From NCBI GenBank assembly GCA_033807695.1, contig CM066301.1, positions 1,488,001 through 1,552,000 of the forward strand: 64,000 bases of DNA, in the 5' to 3' direction. Positions 22,303-36,036 of the stretch are shown here, piece by piece. The stretch comes from Daedaleopsis sinensis (Eukaryota > Basidiomycota > Agaricomycetes > Polyporales > Polyporaceae). The translations under genes were made by a program, and so were the position numbers. Position 1 is the first letter of the stretch, and the number at the start of each line of letters is the position of its first letter. Under the pieces are notes generated by a model. The model ran no database searches. It saw nothing but the letters and a program-made list of their open reading frames with translations, and had not been told where the DNA came from.

Positions 22303-25300
22303 TACCGGCAGAGCACATGAGCGCAGTATGCTGGCACCGTGTAGGTCTAGAGCTCGGGATGTCAACCGCTGCCCGTCAGGCGAGACGGTGAGGTGCACGC
22401 CGCCCCGGAAATCACGTCCCCGGATTCCGAGAGGCATGCACTTCACCTCACGACGGTGATCGACGTGTCACAGGACGTACTCCACTGAGTGTACCGTCCA
22501 TGCTCCTCCACGCTTTCAGATGGATAGCTATGAACGCAATACACTGGAACTATGTAGGTCCGGAGTTTGGGATGTCCACCAGTGGACCAAGTCATGGCAG
22601 TCCCTGTCGGGCGTGACGGTAATGTGCACGCCCAAGATTCTAAAGCACACACGATGTGTACCGTCGACTCGTGTACCGTCCATGCTTCAAGTTCTCTGCA
22701 CCACCAGATGCCAGTGGATAGCCATGGCATACCGCCGCAGATGGAGAAGGAGTTAAAACTCACCGCATATCGTCTTCACAGCATGGCTGCTCGAGGACAG
22801 CATTGACAGGAGCTGATGAGCATGAGCGGAGGGAGGCGGAGGGTGTGCACGCGAGGGGAGCAGGAGGGACAAGGGGCGAGGGGCGAAGGCGGTCCTGAGG
22901 TCAACAGAGTAAGTATAAGCAGCCAAGTGGACAAGCGGCAGCAGATGTAGTTAGTCTCATGTTTGATTACGACCATCAGAATATATTCTATCCGGGTCAT
23001 TATAACCAATGCTGTACAAGATCTTGATCTTCTGCGCTGTTTTTGGAATTTTGGTACTCGCCGTGAATGGACCCCCTCCGGCTTGCCGCTCACGCGTGAA
23101 TACAGTAGACAACTTTACCTTGGGTTCGAATTCATTCCGGGGCCCTCAGGCTGCCTTCCGGCGGAGTGGGCTAGATCACGGCTAGTGGTTACGCAATCTG
23201 AGCGTGCTCAAAGCGCGTACCATTCCAGTGCCTGATAGTGATGGTACCGTTTGCATGCCTAAAGCAGGTGACTCCACCGTAAATCGACGCAAAATACAGC
23301 TAGAGACAACATCCCTAGTAAGATTAGTCCAGTCGGAGATGCTTGACTCCGAGTCAGACATCATCTGAGCACGGTAGTACGTACTTGAACATCCCCGGAC
23401 CACTCGACGTGCCACTGTCCACCACGACTCCTCTGGGAGCTCAGAGAGCAACTCGACCTCTTGTCGGCACTCCTCGTGCACCTCCGCCTCCGTCGCGTCC
23501 GTCCGAACCACTACTGCAGACTTAGGCAGCTGTGGGAAGTTCATGGGGCCGCTCACCGGACGGAGTCGACGCTTGCCTCAGACCTCGTAGCACTCGGAGA
23601 GCCCTCGGCACGGCCGCCGCAAGCGGATACTTGACCGCTGGTCTACGCCGCGTCCGGCACGGCTACGAAGCACATCTGGCCCGTCTCCCAGAGCAGGAGC
23701 AACCAATCCGGTGGCCCGGGCACCCAGTGAGCTCGGGGTTCCTGGGGTTCCTGAACGGAAGCGAGGGCGGCCGGCCGATGAGCGTATGTACGGAGCAACC
23801 GGCACATCCGCGCCCGAGCGAATATCCTTGCGAGCACATGTCAGTTGCGAACGAGCGGAGGAGTACAAACACGAACTTGACGTACCAAGGTGCGCATTCA
23901 TGAGTCTGCGGAATGTGCTCCGCATCTCGAGCTCGCGGCGCGCGATCCTCGCCCAATCTCGCCCAGAGCGTACCGCCGACCTCGACGATTTCCGCCTGCC
24001 ATGGACGTCGAACGAACTGTCGGGATGAAGATGAGAGGAGAGGACATGGTGGAACGTGCATGTACTTAGAACATACAGATCTGATCCAATCCTATATTCC
24101 GCCGTCACAGCGAATCAGAGGCGTGGCCCTATTAATCTAAGTATGGGCAAGAACAAGAGAGCTCAGAGCCAACGTGAGTACATATGTTGACAAATCGACA
24201 ATGTCGATCAGACACCACAGCGACGAGATCTCTGATTGTCGTCGTGACACTCACCGCGATCTGGAGTCAACGAGCCTAAGATCGCTCCGGGTGATTGGAT
24301 ACGGTACCTTGTACTAGATCAGCCGAGGTACCGCTGCAAGAAGCTACCGTACGTACCGTGAGCTCTCTTGACCCTCGACGCGCATTCTGACAGACAGCGC
24401 ACAGGTTCGCGCTGTGGCCAATCTCAGGGCACATTCGAAGTCACTCGTGTTGACTCTGTCATCCCGGGGATCTTGTCGCCAAGGCCCCGGTCCCGGGAAA
24501 CACTTCGGAAACACTCGGAGTGTCCCACTGAGCTTGTGGCCACTGACGTAGTACTTCACTGTCACGCACGCGCACGCACTGTCACTGTGTGCAGGGCCTG
24601 CCGAAAGCACATGTACATCCATCCGACCGGGTGCTATTCTGCTCCGGAATGTCAGCAACGCACTCGCTACGCGAAGAGGCTAGCGCAACCCCGCGTCTCG
24701 TTACGAATTTACCGCTACCCACCGTGGATTCTCCGAGTGGCGGGCGCAGGTGCAGACTCCCGAGTCCCGAGGCCCGAGTCCCGGGTCATCGTGTGCCGCA
24801 TCCACGCCGTCATGCATGCATGCATGCATACTCGCACTCTGCAGCATGAGCACGCAATGGTCAGCTCCGAGTCTATAGCTGACAGTGACACCAGTATGGA
24901 CTGCTGTACGTACCGAGAGGCGTGCAGCGCGGGCCTGTCCGTCGTGCAGCCCTTGTACTCGGTACCGGACACATCTCTCACAGAGAGCCGCGGCGGACGG
25001 TGTCGTTTCGGGGCACTCGATTGCCGACTCGGACCCTGCAGTGTCGCAGGGGAGTGCGCCAAGCGGCACCAGACGACAGGTCCCGTTAGGCACACCCGTA
25101 CCCGAGCTGTCCGCGCATCCGCACTCGGAATGTCTCTGAGCCTCAGACATCGACGCGATTCGCGAGGTTCTCCTGCGGGGAACGGTCAGTCCCGAGCCAT
25201 CACTGTCAGAGCTCAGGCTGCTCTGCTCACCCATATCCACCGTGGGTGCTGTGTGATGCGCGCGGGCGGAAGGCGGAAGACGGAAGAGTACTAGTAGGCG

Positions 25301-25742
25301 GCTCGAGCCTCGAAAGGGCGCGTCGGCCGTCGGGTCTGCACGGTACCGTAGCCCGCTGTACCGTACTACCAGTTTCCCGCCGAACGAGGATCTACGCACG
25401 GGATCAGCAGGTGCCAGGCAGGGGCGAGCACAGTGACAATGACATTGACATGACGACGTACCGTCGCGCCGTCGCGCCGTCGCACCGATCGCGCTCTCGT
25501 ATCAGAACGGATACGGGCGATCAGAAGCCCCATATTGCGCACCGCCAACAGGGTACAGACCCTTAGCCTTAGCCACGCCCGAGTTGTAACTTGTCGGGGA
25601 GGAGAGCCGACGCTTGCTTGAGAATCGAGATGGGGCGATCGCTCCGTGGCGTGCGGACTCTGGGGAATCGGCATGCGGGGATGCGGGAGAGTACAAGGCG
25701 CGGGGACGGTCACGCACTGCTCGGACGTCATCGCCCTTGCGC

Positions 25743-25779
25743 CCCTCCTCCTCCTCCTCGTTCTCCTCGTTCTCCTCCG
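25743..25779. repeat. CTC/CTCGTT microsatellite, unit 3
   Basis: Same form as unit 2. Confidence 0.8.
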
Positions 25780-27373
25780 GGCTCCAGCCGGTTGTGCCAT
25801 GTGGTGAGTTGCATGTACCGTATACGTCGTCGTGGGCATGCGTTGACTGCCGTTCTGCAGCTCGCGTGTGCGGGAGAGCCACCATCCCTTGGTCGACGGC
25901 GTTTTGAATGGGCAGGGACAGGGACAGGGACAGGTGAGAGGGTGCCCGCTGGTCGCGTCGCTGTACTCACTTCTGCACATTGCGCAGGACGTGTAGGCGG
26001 GCTAGGACGAGTCAGCGACATCTGGCCGAGGCAAGGACGGTACGTTCAGCGACGCTGTCCTGGCTCGAGGCTTTGCTGTTGACGTTGACGAGTGCGTCTT
26101 GCAGCGGGCATGTCCGGGGCCTCGCCTCCCCGCGCTCCCGACTCTGCGGTGCGAAACGTAGGTGTCGCTGTCCAGCGGACCCGCTAGCCTGGAGACGAGG
26201 TCAGTGTGCCGATGTGTATACAGCGCGGATGGAGAGCACGGTACGGACCTTGTCCGCTTCCCCCGACTCTCTGCTCAGTGCTCACGCGCCCGTCTTGCAG
26301 CGGTCGCGTCCCGGGCTCGCCTTCTCGCGCCATGGACAACGGGACGGACAGCGCATGCGTCCCGGCGCGATGGACACGCCAGCCTCGCGCATGTGCGCAG
26401 AACGGTACGCGCTTTGTCCGCGCCTCGGTCCTTCCTGACGAGGGTGTCTTGCAGCAGTCGCGTCCGGGGCTCGCGTGATCGCGCACTCGAGTCTCGAGTC
26501 CACCAGCCTCGCGCAGGTGCGCATTTCGGGCGCAAATATGCAGTCACGCACTGATTGCCGTTGGAGATGTGCAAATATATTGGCATGATGGTACAGAAGA
26601 TGGCTGTTCTCGGCGGACGAGAGGTACTTACCTAGAGAGCTTGCTGACTGTGATCATGTATGTCAGGGGGTGGGAGTCGTTGGACGGTACCGTAGTACGT
26701 ACCTCGCTGTTACTTAGGAGAGCGTAGGGGCCGGGGTGGTGTCGCGACGGCCAAAGGATTAGTAGGCGAGCAAATGAGCGCGCCCCGGGGTCAGCGGGTT
26801 GGCGGGTGAGGAGACAGAGAGCAGAGAGGTCCGCGGGTGCGCGTGGATTGGCAGAGCGGAGCGGTAGCGGCGCGAGAACAGACCCCGAGGCGTCTTCCAG
26901 CCTCAACTCGAGGTCGACGTGAGTGCAGCGTTCACGCGCCGTGCGCAGGTGTGAGGATCCGCGGCGTGCGCCATAGACGACGGCGACGGCGGCGCGTGCA
27001 GTGGAGAACGGGCGGCGGGACGGCGGTTCGCGTCGTGCAGGGGAGGCGGGCGTGCTCACCTTGTACCGGTAGTTGACTACTTGGCTCCTGGACGAATGGC
27101 AGCGCGCATGCTGGGAGGTCGTGTAGCGAGCGTTCGACGCGGAGCGAGTTGAGAGGGAGCGTGACGAGTGGCGGAGGCGTGTACAGAGAGGTGACAGCGA
27201 CAAGCGCTGGTCAGAGACGCATAAGAGGTCGTCAAGAGGAGAGAAGGGGCACATGGCGGAGAGCGAGAGATGCTCGGGGTTGTTCGCAGAGTCCGGACTC
27301 GGACGATGGGCGGTTGCCAGATTGGGGCACCACGCGACCACGGTCCTCCAAGCGCCCCGATCACCCTGGTCGT

Positions 27374-27446
27374 TGACGTCACCACTCCTCCTCCTCCGTC
27401 GACCCCCGCGACTTGCTCTGCTTACGACCCACGAACGGAGAGCACC
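27374..27446 (+). promoter_or_regulatory. Phosphatase copy 4 proximal promoter
   Basis: TGACGTCA at 27374-27381 with the contracted pyrimidine tract, still conserved although the gene behind it is broken. Confidence 0.55.
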
Positions 27447-29396
27447 ATGGAGGCATACGCAGCCATCGCCAGCTCCTCGATCTCCACCCTCTACCGCATC
27501 CTGCCCAATGTTTTCTCCAGGTGGTCAATACTACACACATTCTTAGCCCTCCTGTCCTTACCCTGCTCCAGGTTACAAAGTCAGAGCTCAAGTTTATTCT
27601 CCCGGTTCTATACATCGCATATGCTATCACACTACGCTGCGTCCCCGTGCCCGAAGTTGTTGTGGTAAAAGAGGAGACGGTCGCCATACGTGAGGAGGTC
27701 AAGTCCGAAAAGAATGGACTGCCCGTAACGGATGTCACTATCGACAGTCGTTGTCGCCCCCGTAACAAAGTCTGCAGACGTACGTTCACTTGCTTCCCGC
27801 ACCAAACTTGTCGCGCTCACGTCCTTCCAGTGGAAGTCTTTCGTGACCGGAATCATCTTCTCTGTGCCTTCCCCGGTCCGTGTCCTCCACTACACCAATA
27901 TCCTTATAAACACTCTCCTCCTCCTCGCTGCCGCCGAGCTTGTTGCTGTTCCGTACTTTGACGACGCCTCCGCAGTCGTCTACACTCGCGTCGGCGCCCT
28001 CTCTCCTGACGCTGCCAAGATTGTCGTTCGTTACCCTCCTACCACCAACGCTACCGAGAACCTAGTGCGCCTCTGCTGGCGGCAAGCCAACACCCAGGGC
28101 TCCACAGACGTTCCATGGCAGCCAGGTCCCCTCGCAAACCTGACCGCCGACAGAGACTGGGTTCAGACCGTTCGGCTTTCTGGCCTTTGGCCAAATACCA
28201 GATACGAATGTACGTGCACTTGCCGTCATCGTCACCCAACTCTGACATTCTCCCGCTATATCAGACAGGCTTGAAGATGCTAACAGTACTGCTCTTCCTT
28301 ATCCTGCCGAACCCATCCGTTTCCGTACCTTCCCCGACTCTCGCCTCTACAATGGCTACAACTTCCGCTTCGTAGCGTCTTCATGTGTGACGCCCAACTT
28401 CCCGTATGCGCCCTTCCAGTCTCGTAGGATCAAAGGGTTCGACCTCTTGGCAGACTACCTTTGGCCTGCCCCCGCGACTGCCTCCTTGCCAAACGTGTTG
28501 GCTTCTAGCTCTCCCGAAGTGCCTTCTGCGACCTCGGAGTCGGTGCCTGCCTCAGAGAACACGTCCTCGGACGACGTGACCGTTCCTGTCTCGGAGCCGG
28601 TTCCATCCCCTGTAGCGCCCGCTCCTGTTGAGAAGTCCAGTGCTCCGACTGAGTTCATGATCTTCATGGGAGACTTCATCTACGCCGATGTTCCTGTGTA
28701 CCACGGAGACGACAAAGAGGCGTACCGTCGTTTCTACCGTCGCAACTACAACAGTCCAAGCTTCCGGAAGGTATATGAGCGGCTGCGTAAGTGAAGTTGT
28801 CATAGCGAGCGATTCGTGACTGACCTGAACTTTGACAGCAATCTTCCATACCTACGACGATCATGAGGTGACTGCGTCTCGCGTTCGTGCCTTCTAAATC
28901 TTCTAACGTTGTCTCAGATCCTCAACAACTACGTCGGCCAAGGGAATGATTCCCAATCGCCGTTCCCGAGTGCCTCGGACGCGTTCCAGCTGTACAACGC
29001 GGAAGCCAACTTTGACTCGACCCACGAGGGCCAGTACTACTACGACTTCCGGTACGGCGACTCCGCCTTCTTCGTGATGGACACCCGGAGGTACCGTTCA
29101 GATATCAATGTGGGCGATGCCACCACCCACACCATGCTCGGTGACCAACAGCTTGCAGCGCTGTACGACTGGCTTGCATCAGCAAAATCGCATCTAATGT
29201 TACGGAAGTTATGGTATGTTGCAGGTTACATGTGTAGTTACAAGTTACACAACTTCACCTTACATGTAAGTTGCGAAGGTTACACAGCTTGTTAAAGTTA
29301 TTAACTTTGTACTAAGAGTAGCATTATAAGTAGTACTACAATCGCATTCAACTTGACCGGTCAACGTGAATGGCAACAGTGGTAGATTTCGACAAC

Positions 29397-32300
29397 CTAA
29401 AAAGCGATCTCATAGGCATGATGGTCGGCGTACTTATTTACATAGAAGGTATGGAACACGTCGAGCGTATTCTCTGGTCCAATGTCCAGCGGCAGAAACC
29501 CCTCCCCACAGACCCCTATTAGATGTGCTCCTCGAACAACACTGTCCAGACTGATAACTTGTAGACGCGGCTCCCTACGCCGACCCTGTATCTCGAAATC
29601 TGGAGCTACGATCCACATGCCGGTGTCTCTATCAGGCTTGTCATCGACGGAGGAGAACCACGATACGAGCGCGCATTCAAACTGTCTGTCCATATAGGAG
29701 AAGGAGAAGAATGTCAGCACACGCGCGACGTGAAGGCCCTGGAAACCAGGCCCAAACTCTGGGTCATCCGGGTTCTTCGACACATATACGCAGTCGCGAC
29801 GGGCACGGCCACCTCTCCAGGAGCTAACGGAGCGTATCCGCTCTCGGCGCATACCTCGTGAACCAGAAGGATCACTCGGAGCGTAGAAGGTGGCGATGGC
29901 AGAGGGATAGACCTTAAGGCGTCCGTTAAACGGAGGGCAAGCGGCGAGACCGACTTGCACACCGGTCTTCTCAGATCCGGGCGAGAGCTGATCATACAGG
30001 AAATATCTGATCAGATTTGGAAGGGTCGGGTACCCCAGATACTCGGCGAGCTCTTCAAGCGGCTTGGGAAGGTTGCGGACTGTGAGATGGGTCGTCAGTG
30101 AACACTGCGGTCCATTGGTACTGAGGGTAATACTGTAGCTTACTGGGTGTTTTCGCAAGGACAACCTCTGCGAGCACATCGGGATCATCTACGATTCCTG
30201 TGTCATCATCCTCGTCGGATGATTTGGCATGTGCCGATGGATGAGTAGGGGCCCGTGCTATTCAACAATGTGATCAGTACAAGCCCTGCGCGATAGCCGT
30301 CACGCCAGTGCCGCCATAATGGGTAGTACGTACCTTCCTCAGTTTCGGGCTCAGATTCGTCGCTCGAAGCGTCTGAATCGACCGCCGAATCGGCCTCGTG
30401 CACCGCCTGCAGGTACTCCGGGAGGCGCGGACAGGCTCCATCAAGCATACCACGAGCGGCGAACTCGACACGCAGAGCGGCTAGTTTGTCGAGCCGCTCG
30501 TTCGTCTTGAGGATCTGACCTAGTGCGTTGTTCTTGCTAGATCTCCGATACGGACGCTTGACAGCGACGATATGCTTCGCCTCCATCATGGATGAACAGA
30601 GGCCGTTCGGAGAGCCGAATTGTCGGATCATGCGAATGTAATGCTTCATTGCATGCTGCCGTGGAAGGGAAATGGTTTCGCGAACACCTGCGGTTACGAA
30701 GATGACTCGTTCGTGGTGGTAGCGGACTAGGGCATCATCGATTTCCCGGAGGGTGTCCTCGTCTATGGCATCGCGCCGTACCAGGTAGCAGAAGTCGAGA
30801 AACGCGCTGATAGCGCGGACCATTTGGGGAGGAAGATGGCCAGATATAGCGGGCAGATACACCTGGAAGCATGCGATTAAGTACGAAGCAGGCAGGCTCC
30901 AGGACTTTGTGGACACAGACCTTCATGAGGGCTTTTGAATCGTCTCCAGTCCACTGTTTAAATCCACGACCTTCTGGAAAGCGACGCAGGCCAGGGAAGC
31001 TCGGTGCAGCCGCAATTCTTTGGGATACACGAGGACGAGTTGATTTCAAGGGAAAAGACATCAGAAGTTAAACAGAGTGCGGCAGGACTAGGACTCTACT
31101 CACCTACGATCAATGTCAGCCATGATTTCCGCAGCACCAGCCTTCCCATGCGTGAGGATCAAATATTCTTCGACCCATGTGACAAGATGATCCTTAAAAG
31201 TTCCCTTAATTATCTGATGTAGTAGGTCGGGGGCGAGGAGCTCGTGAATGTCAGCGCGGGGGAAGTACGCCGTAAATGGCTATTGACACAGACAGCATGT
31301 GCACGCACATCAGTGTTCTGTCGAGGACTCGCGCCGGAGGGCAGTACATTACGCACCGTAAGGTAGCTGATGATTCCCTGCTCCTGCCACAAGCGACGCG
31401 TACTTGCGCCTGAGTCAATATGGGCGGCGGTGAGCTCATGTGACCGCCTCGGGACTTGTCCTGTATCGAGTACGTCTGGTTTGGCAGTACATCTGGACAT
31501 AGCGATATCAGCCCAATCTAGTACGCTCTAGCAGAAACTTCGGACCATCAACGCACTTCGGACACCAGCCTTGCACGGTGCACGCCAACAGGACCTGTTC
31601 TGGATAGTCGGCTATGTAGGGGCCGAAGCCGTAGATGACGCGCCGGAAGTAACCATCAGCGCAACGTACGACATCGTAGGTCGACATGTACGGACGGAGC
31701 CGTTCGAATATGTATCGAAGAGACGTGTGGAAGAGCTCGCGCCGGAATTTGCGGAACTCAGGGTCGTCATTGTACCGTCTATCAGCTGGGAACACAAGAT
31801 AAGTCGAGATTTCTCTACAACGAGAGTTTGATTTAAGCGTACTCTTCGCAATGGAGAAAAAGCCGATCAAGGTGATCGCATTTCGGTGGGAACGACGGAC
31901 ACTGTTGGTGACCCACCCGTTGGTGAGGTACAGGGGGTAGAAGTCGTTCTGACCGGTGGCCACAGACACAGTGGTCTTGTCGCTCCCTAGAATGAGTGTG
32001 CACAAAGCCGCGCCGTGTGTGTTTGGATCTTCAGCGAGCACATCCTATCTCACTGTCAGCGGCTTGCCAACTTCGAAACTGACATCAAAATCGAAATGGC
32101 GCAGCTACTATTTGCGCGACTAGTAACACTAGGTAAGGACCACTCACCGCTTGACCCCACACCCAGTCACCTGAAGCGAAATCTTTGTAGACACGCTTCC
32201 CAGCCGCGTTATAAACCCGCTTCGGTACATAGTCGATGTCGCCGTTGAAGTCTGGGTTGCCGATCTGGTTGTGCAAGACGAGTCGGGGATCGCGGAAGAA

Positions 32301-33101
32301 GACGTGGTGCTCTTTCAGCTTCCAAGAGGGCACCGGTCCGGACTCGACTGGCCCGTTGTACATGATTGAGAAGTGCTCCCAACCAGGTTGTCCGACAGAG
32401 ATGGCTTGCATATTGTCGTACACGTGAGTGCGCCCAGTAAACGGAGGGGATTGATCCTCTCCGAAGAAGCAGGCCAGAATTTGCATGAGTTCGTCCATTT
32501 TGTTGCCGGACATTTGTTCACGGCGATACAGGAAATCGCAGAGCTCGAAATGGGCGCGTGACTCGAATGGAGAGTAGTCGGTAGACGATCGGGCAGGCAA
32601 AGGCGGCGGAGGTGCGTCATCAGGTAGAAAATTCCCGAGCTCATCGCAGCGACGGGCTAGTATAACGAATGATTTCATTTGTATGGTAGTACACGTCAGA
32701 TAGAGTATTTACAACGTACCATTCAGCGCTGGATGGTATTCTACATGTCCAGTCGAACGTGAGTTGTCGTGCTGCGGGGGCGGGGATCCAGGATTGTGCG
32801 GAAGTCGCGGCGCATCCGGGAGATCGGGGAAATTGGGAAAAGGTGCGTTGAGAGGTGACGATGGACCGCTGGCTGGCTGGGGTTGAGAGGCTGACGGGCC
32901 TGCGGATGTATTTGAAGATGACTGAAGGCCCGAGCGTGCAGATGGGGAAGCGCGACGGCGAAGATGTCCGTGGATGGCTCTGACGTGACGAGTCACTCCA
33001 GACCTATCTGTGAATGTGCGATTGCATTTCTGGTCTGCAGCATGCGGACAGGGAATGATACGAGGTCGAAAAACATGATTTTTCGAGCGGCCAGAAGGCA
33101 T
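29397..33101 (-). CDS. Plavaka transposase
   Basis: Multi-exon gene starting at ATG 33101 (MPSGRSKNHV) and ending at TAG 29397-29399. Exon 1 encodes a C2H2-like finger (CPHAADQKCNRTFTDRSG, then TRHVRAIHGH), followed by a Pro/Ser-rich stretch. Later exons carry sequences I recognise from basidiomycete Plavaka transposases: GNFLPDDAPPPP, LGSDKTTVSVATGQNDFYPL, RRSHRNAITLIGFFSIAKS, CPKC near the end of the third large exon, FKDHLVTWVEEYL, FPGLRRFPEGRGFKQWTGDD and AFLDFCYLVRR. The acidic C-terminal part precedes a final exon (29397-30188). The Asp in LGSDKT is a likely catalytic residue (inference). Exon ends fit GT-AG, for example CTGAATG/GTACGT to CTAG/CCCGTCGC. No internal break was noticed, so it may be functional. 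Confidence 0.88.
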
Positions 33102-33363
33102 GGCAAGATGAGGGACGACAGTGCTGGTCAGAAACGAAGTGCTCGTGGTGTAAAAGAAGGATGATTGTCTGAGACCTGATAGTGTCGTTAGAATCATGAG
33201 TAAGCGATAAGAACAGAGGCACTGACTCGGACTTGAGCAGTGTGCGCGGCATGTCGCCGGCAGGTGGGTCGCACTTGCGTCAGCGCCTCCCCTGCGCACA
33301 GACCATCTGATCCACCAATTTTTCCTCGTCCTCCTCCCCTCACATTTTCACTCTCCAGACGCG

Positions 33364-36036
33364 ATGCCGCCAGGCTCCCTCGAGCTTCCGCCTGCGCTTC
33401 GGATGGAGACCCGGCCGACAAACAGAGGACGTGTGGTTGGGGCTCCTGACATGCCGCGCCCCCGCAGGACACCAGCCGAGGCTACAGAGGACCGAGAGAA
33501 GAAGGCCGCAGGGAAACGACAGGCCGCCAAAAAGAAGCAAGATGCCGATCTACGAATCCAGCACCTTGAAGAGACCCTCCAAGAGGATGCACCGACACTC
33601 AGCAATCCTCTGTCCACTGCGCCCGACCCCTCAAATCCACCTCGCGATGTAGGAGTCGACTCCGGGCCAGCTCCCAAGGGTCGAATGAAGTTGCGAAACC
33701 GTGCCGCCAACGAGTCGCGGGCCCCTGCTATACGGGATACCCAGCTAGGTAAGCTGCAGAAGCCTCATATCAACCAATTACTGACTTGCTCATCGTCGGA
33801 TGGTGCTTACCAATTGAACGGTCTTCTTCTGCCAGGTAATTTGCCTTGTCTCTTGCTCGATGTCAGAGATACTGCTGATATTACTAGCAGACTCTGAGAG
33901 GGCAGCTGTCAACACTTCTGCGGCCCTGACACGTCCGGCGACAGACTCACCTGGGGGCGACTTGAGCACCGACTTCGAGCTCTCCAGACTGTCCGATAGC
34001 AGCGATGACGACCAATACGAACCTGCAGAAGACGACGAGGAAGAAAGTGAGGAGGAGGACGGGTTTGAAGATGAAAACACTCGGTTGAAGAAAGCTTACA
34101 CGCAAAGTCACGCGGTGGGAAAAAGGAAGCAGTTAGAGTTTGACGACGGCGAAGCCACGTACGCCTTCTTCATCTACTCCTCATCCTACCACCATGGGCA
34201 ATGCATCCTTGTTCTAGTACGAAAACTGTACCCGCATCCAAGAAAGCGAAGCAAGCCCAACATGGTGGCCGTATCGCCACAGGCCTGGTCACCAACTGGT
34301 CTGCTGTCGTTGCCTCTGTTTCCTCCCCACGTATCCAACGTTCTGCAACTCCGGCTCACTCTGTTAGCTCTCGATCTGCCTCTCGTCCACCCAGTAGTGT
34401 ATCTGACGGGCAGCCGGGAAGCGAGAGCGAGGGACAGCAGACCGACCACGACTTGGCGGAATCGACCGATATTCTCGAAGGGGAGGATCCGACGTACCTG
34501 GACAACACCAATGACACCCCCACTAGTATTGCGAACGTCAGCGACGCCCTTCGCTACCGCGCTCGTTCTCAACCTGTGTTCATGCCGATGGGAGATGCTG
34601 AGCATCATCATAGCGGTGAGTGCAACATCTCTGCTCGTGGCAGTGCCCGACTCGAACCACGAAGTTGAACGTCGGCTAGCACCTCCCGCCGCGCCTATCA
34701 CTGCTCCTGCCCATTCAAGCATCAATGTATGCCCTTTCCTTATACACTCTACGATCTGACTATGTCACTGATCGTGAATCTCGCAGCATCCTCTGACCAA
34801 GGTTCTACCTGTCACGCAGCGCATAAGCGAACCCACCGGTGACTCCTCGGACACCCCGGGTGTCAGTGCGAAGTCTAAGAAGCAGACGCGCAGACGCAGC
34901 AAGGGCCAGAGCTCCTCCAACAAACCCAATGAGGCGACCAAGCCGAGCAAGTCACTGACAATCAGTGATCTTCCGTCGCTTGTCCAGAAGGTCTTCACAC
35001 AGAGATACGTCCCGTTGACTCGACAATTTGTTGGCACACTTGATGCGTGGCAGGAAGTGACGTTCAAAGAGTTTGAGAGGCTCTACCAGCTAGCTGTTGG
35101 CGACCGCCTTGCTGCGCAAGTTCCTCTTATCGAAGATGACACCACACACAAGCTGGTATGTCTCGCCGCCTCCTCATGCGTATTTGCTAACGTCAGCGTA
35201 CTACCGAATAGATCCAGAAAAAGCTCAACGATTGGCGCGCGAAGTTCGCCACCACGGCCATGGACACGTTCAAGGAGATCATCAGCCCACCCGATCAAGA
35301 CCTCGCAGAGCTCTTCGCCAATACGGACAACATCGGTACCTATGCGAAGTATCTGTTGGGTGATGGCAAGAGTGCTGCGCCGTTCTACTTTCGTGAGTGG
35401 AACAACGGCGAGCGCAAAATTGTACGTTGTCCCCTCTTTCTACTGCGCTCGAACACCGCGATTATGACCTGATTATCTGCTATTCTAGGGACGTCTGCAA
35501 GGGACTATGATCATTGGAACCTTTGCGCATCATATCTTCGAGCTGGAGGGTGTCTCGCCGCAAGAGCGCATGAAGGACCACCCGCGAGGAGCGCTTTGTA
35601 TGTCAGTGCTCGCAGTGAGTGTATCCGTTCGCGACAATCCAATCGTTGTCATCACCTCTCATCAGTGTCACTGATATGTCTTCTGCAGGCGATTCATACG
35701 CTCACATACTACCAAACCGGAGAATGGGCGCCGCCTCCCAAGGCACGCGGCTGGTTCTCCGCGGACAACTACTCCGACTCCTTCTACTGGGAGAACGGCG
35801 AGCAGAAGTCCGACAAGAAGGTCTCCCGCATCATGAAAGTAATCGACAGTCTTCGTGCCGATGAATGGCTAGCGATATCGGATGCCGCACGCGAAGTTCT
35901 GAAAGCACGGAAGGGTAAGGCGGGACGGCGTTCTAGGTCCGGCAAGGGCAAGGCAGGCGCTGCAGAGGAAGAGGTTTCGGTGACGAACAATCCTTCGGAT
36001 GACGACAATGACTTGATGCTGGTTGATGATGTGTAA
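33364..36036 (+). CDS. Second transposon gene, function unknown
   Basis: Divergent from the transposase, with 262 bp between the two start codons. From the ATG at 33364 the product begins Pro/Arg/Lys-rich, with an RRTPAEATEDREKKAAGKRQ-like coiled-coil stretch. It has an acidic run (DDEEESEEEDGFED), a basic KKQTRRRSKGQSS patch, and a C-terminal helical domain with YVPLTRQFVGTLDAWQEV, FKEFERLYQLAVGDRL, FYFREWNNGERKI and TLTYYQTGEWAPPPKARGW; it ends LMLVDDV. Several introns are likely (for example donors near 35156 and 35421, acceptors near 35211 and 35489). I do not recognise a catalytic domain. Its place in the element suggests a DNA-binding or accessory transposition factor, which is inference. 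Exact exon limits are uncertain. Confidence 0.65.

Larger units (their letters stand above)
18021..25890 (+). repeat. Array unit 3, lacking its first ~0.9 kb
   Basis: The end of unit 2 (CATGTACCGT at 18011-18020) runs directly into sequence that in other units lies about 870 bp inside the unit (GGGTAAGTACGCGAGC, from 18023). The three-fold 5' module and the GGTCGACGGCG marker are therefore missing. Phosphatase copy 3 and its near promoter are kept. The spacer also lacks a block of a few hundred bp near 24527, where GTCCCA joins CTGAGCTTG. Confidence 0.88.
21166..27373. other. Spacer between copies 3 and 4, no supported gene
   Basis: Contains the minisatellite (21508-21612), hairpin (22248-22302), a tract matching unit 2 (22441-22917), conserved open-frame segment (about 23711-24028), a ~150-bp stretch near 24028-24180 absent from units 1 and 2, a deletion near 24527, CATG tetramer run (about 24811-24830), CTC run (25743-25779), unit boundary 25891 and the three-fold module of unit 4 (about 26040-26480). 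No convincing gene was seen. Confidence 0.7.
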
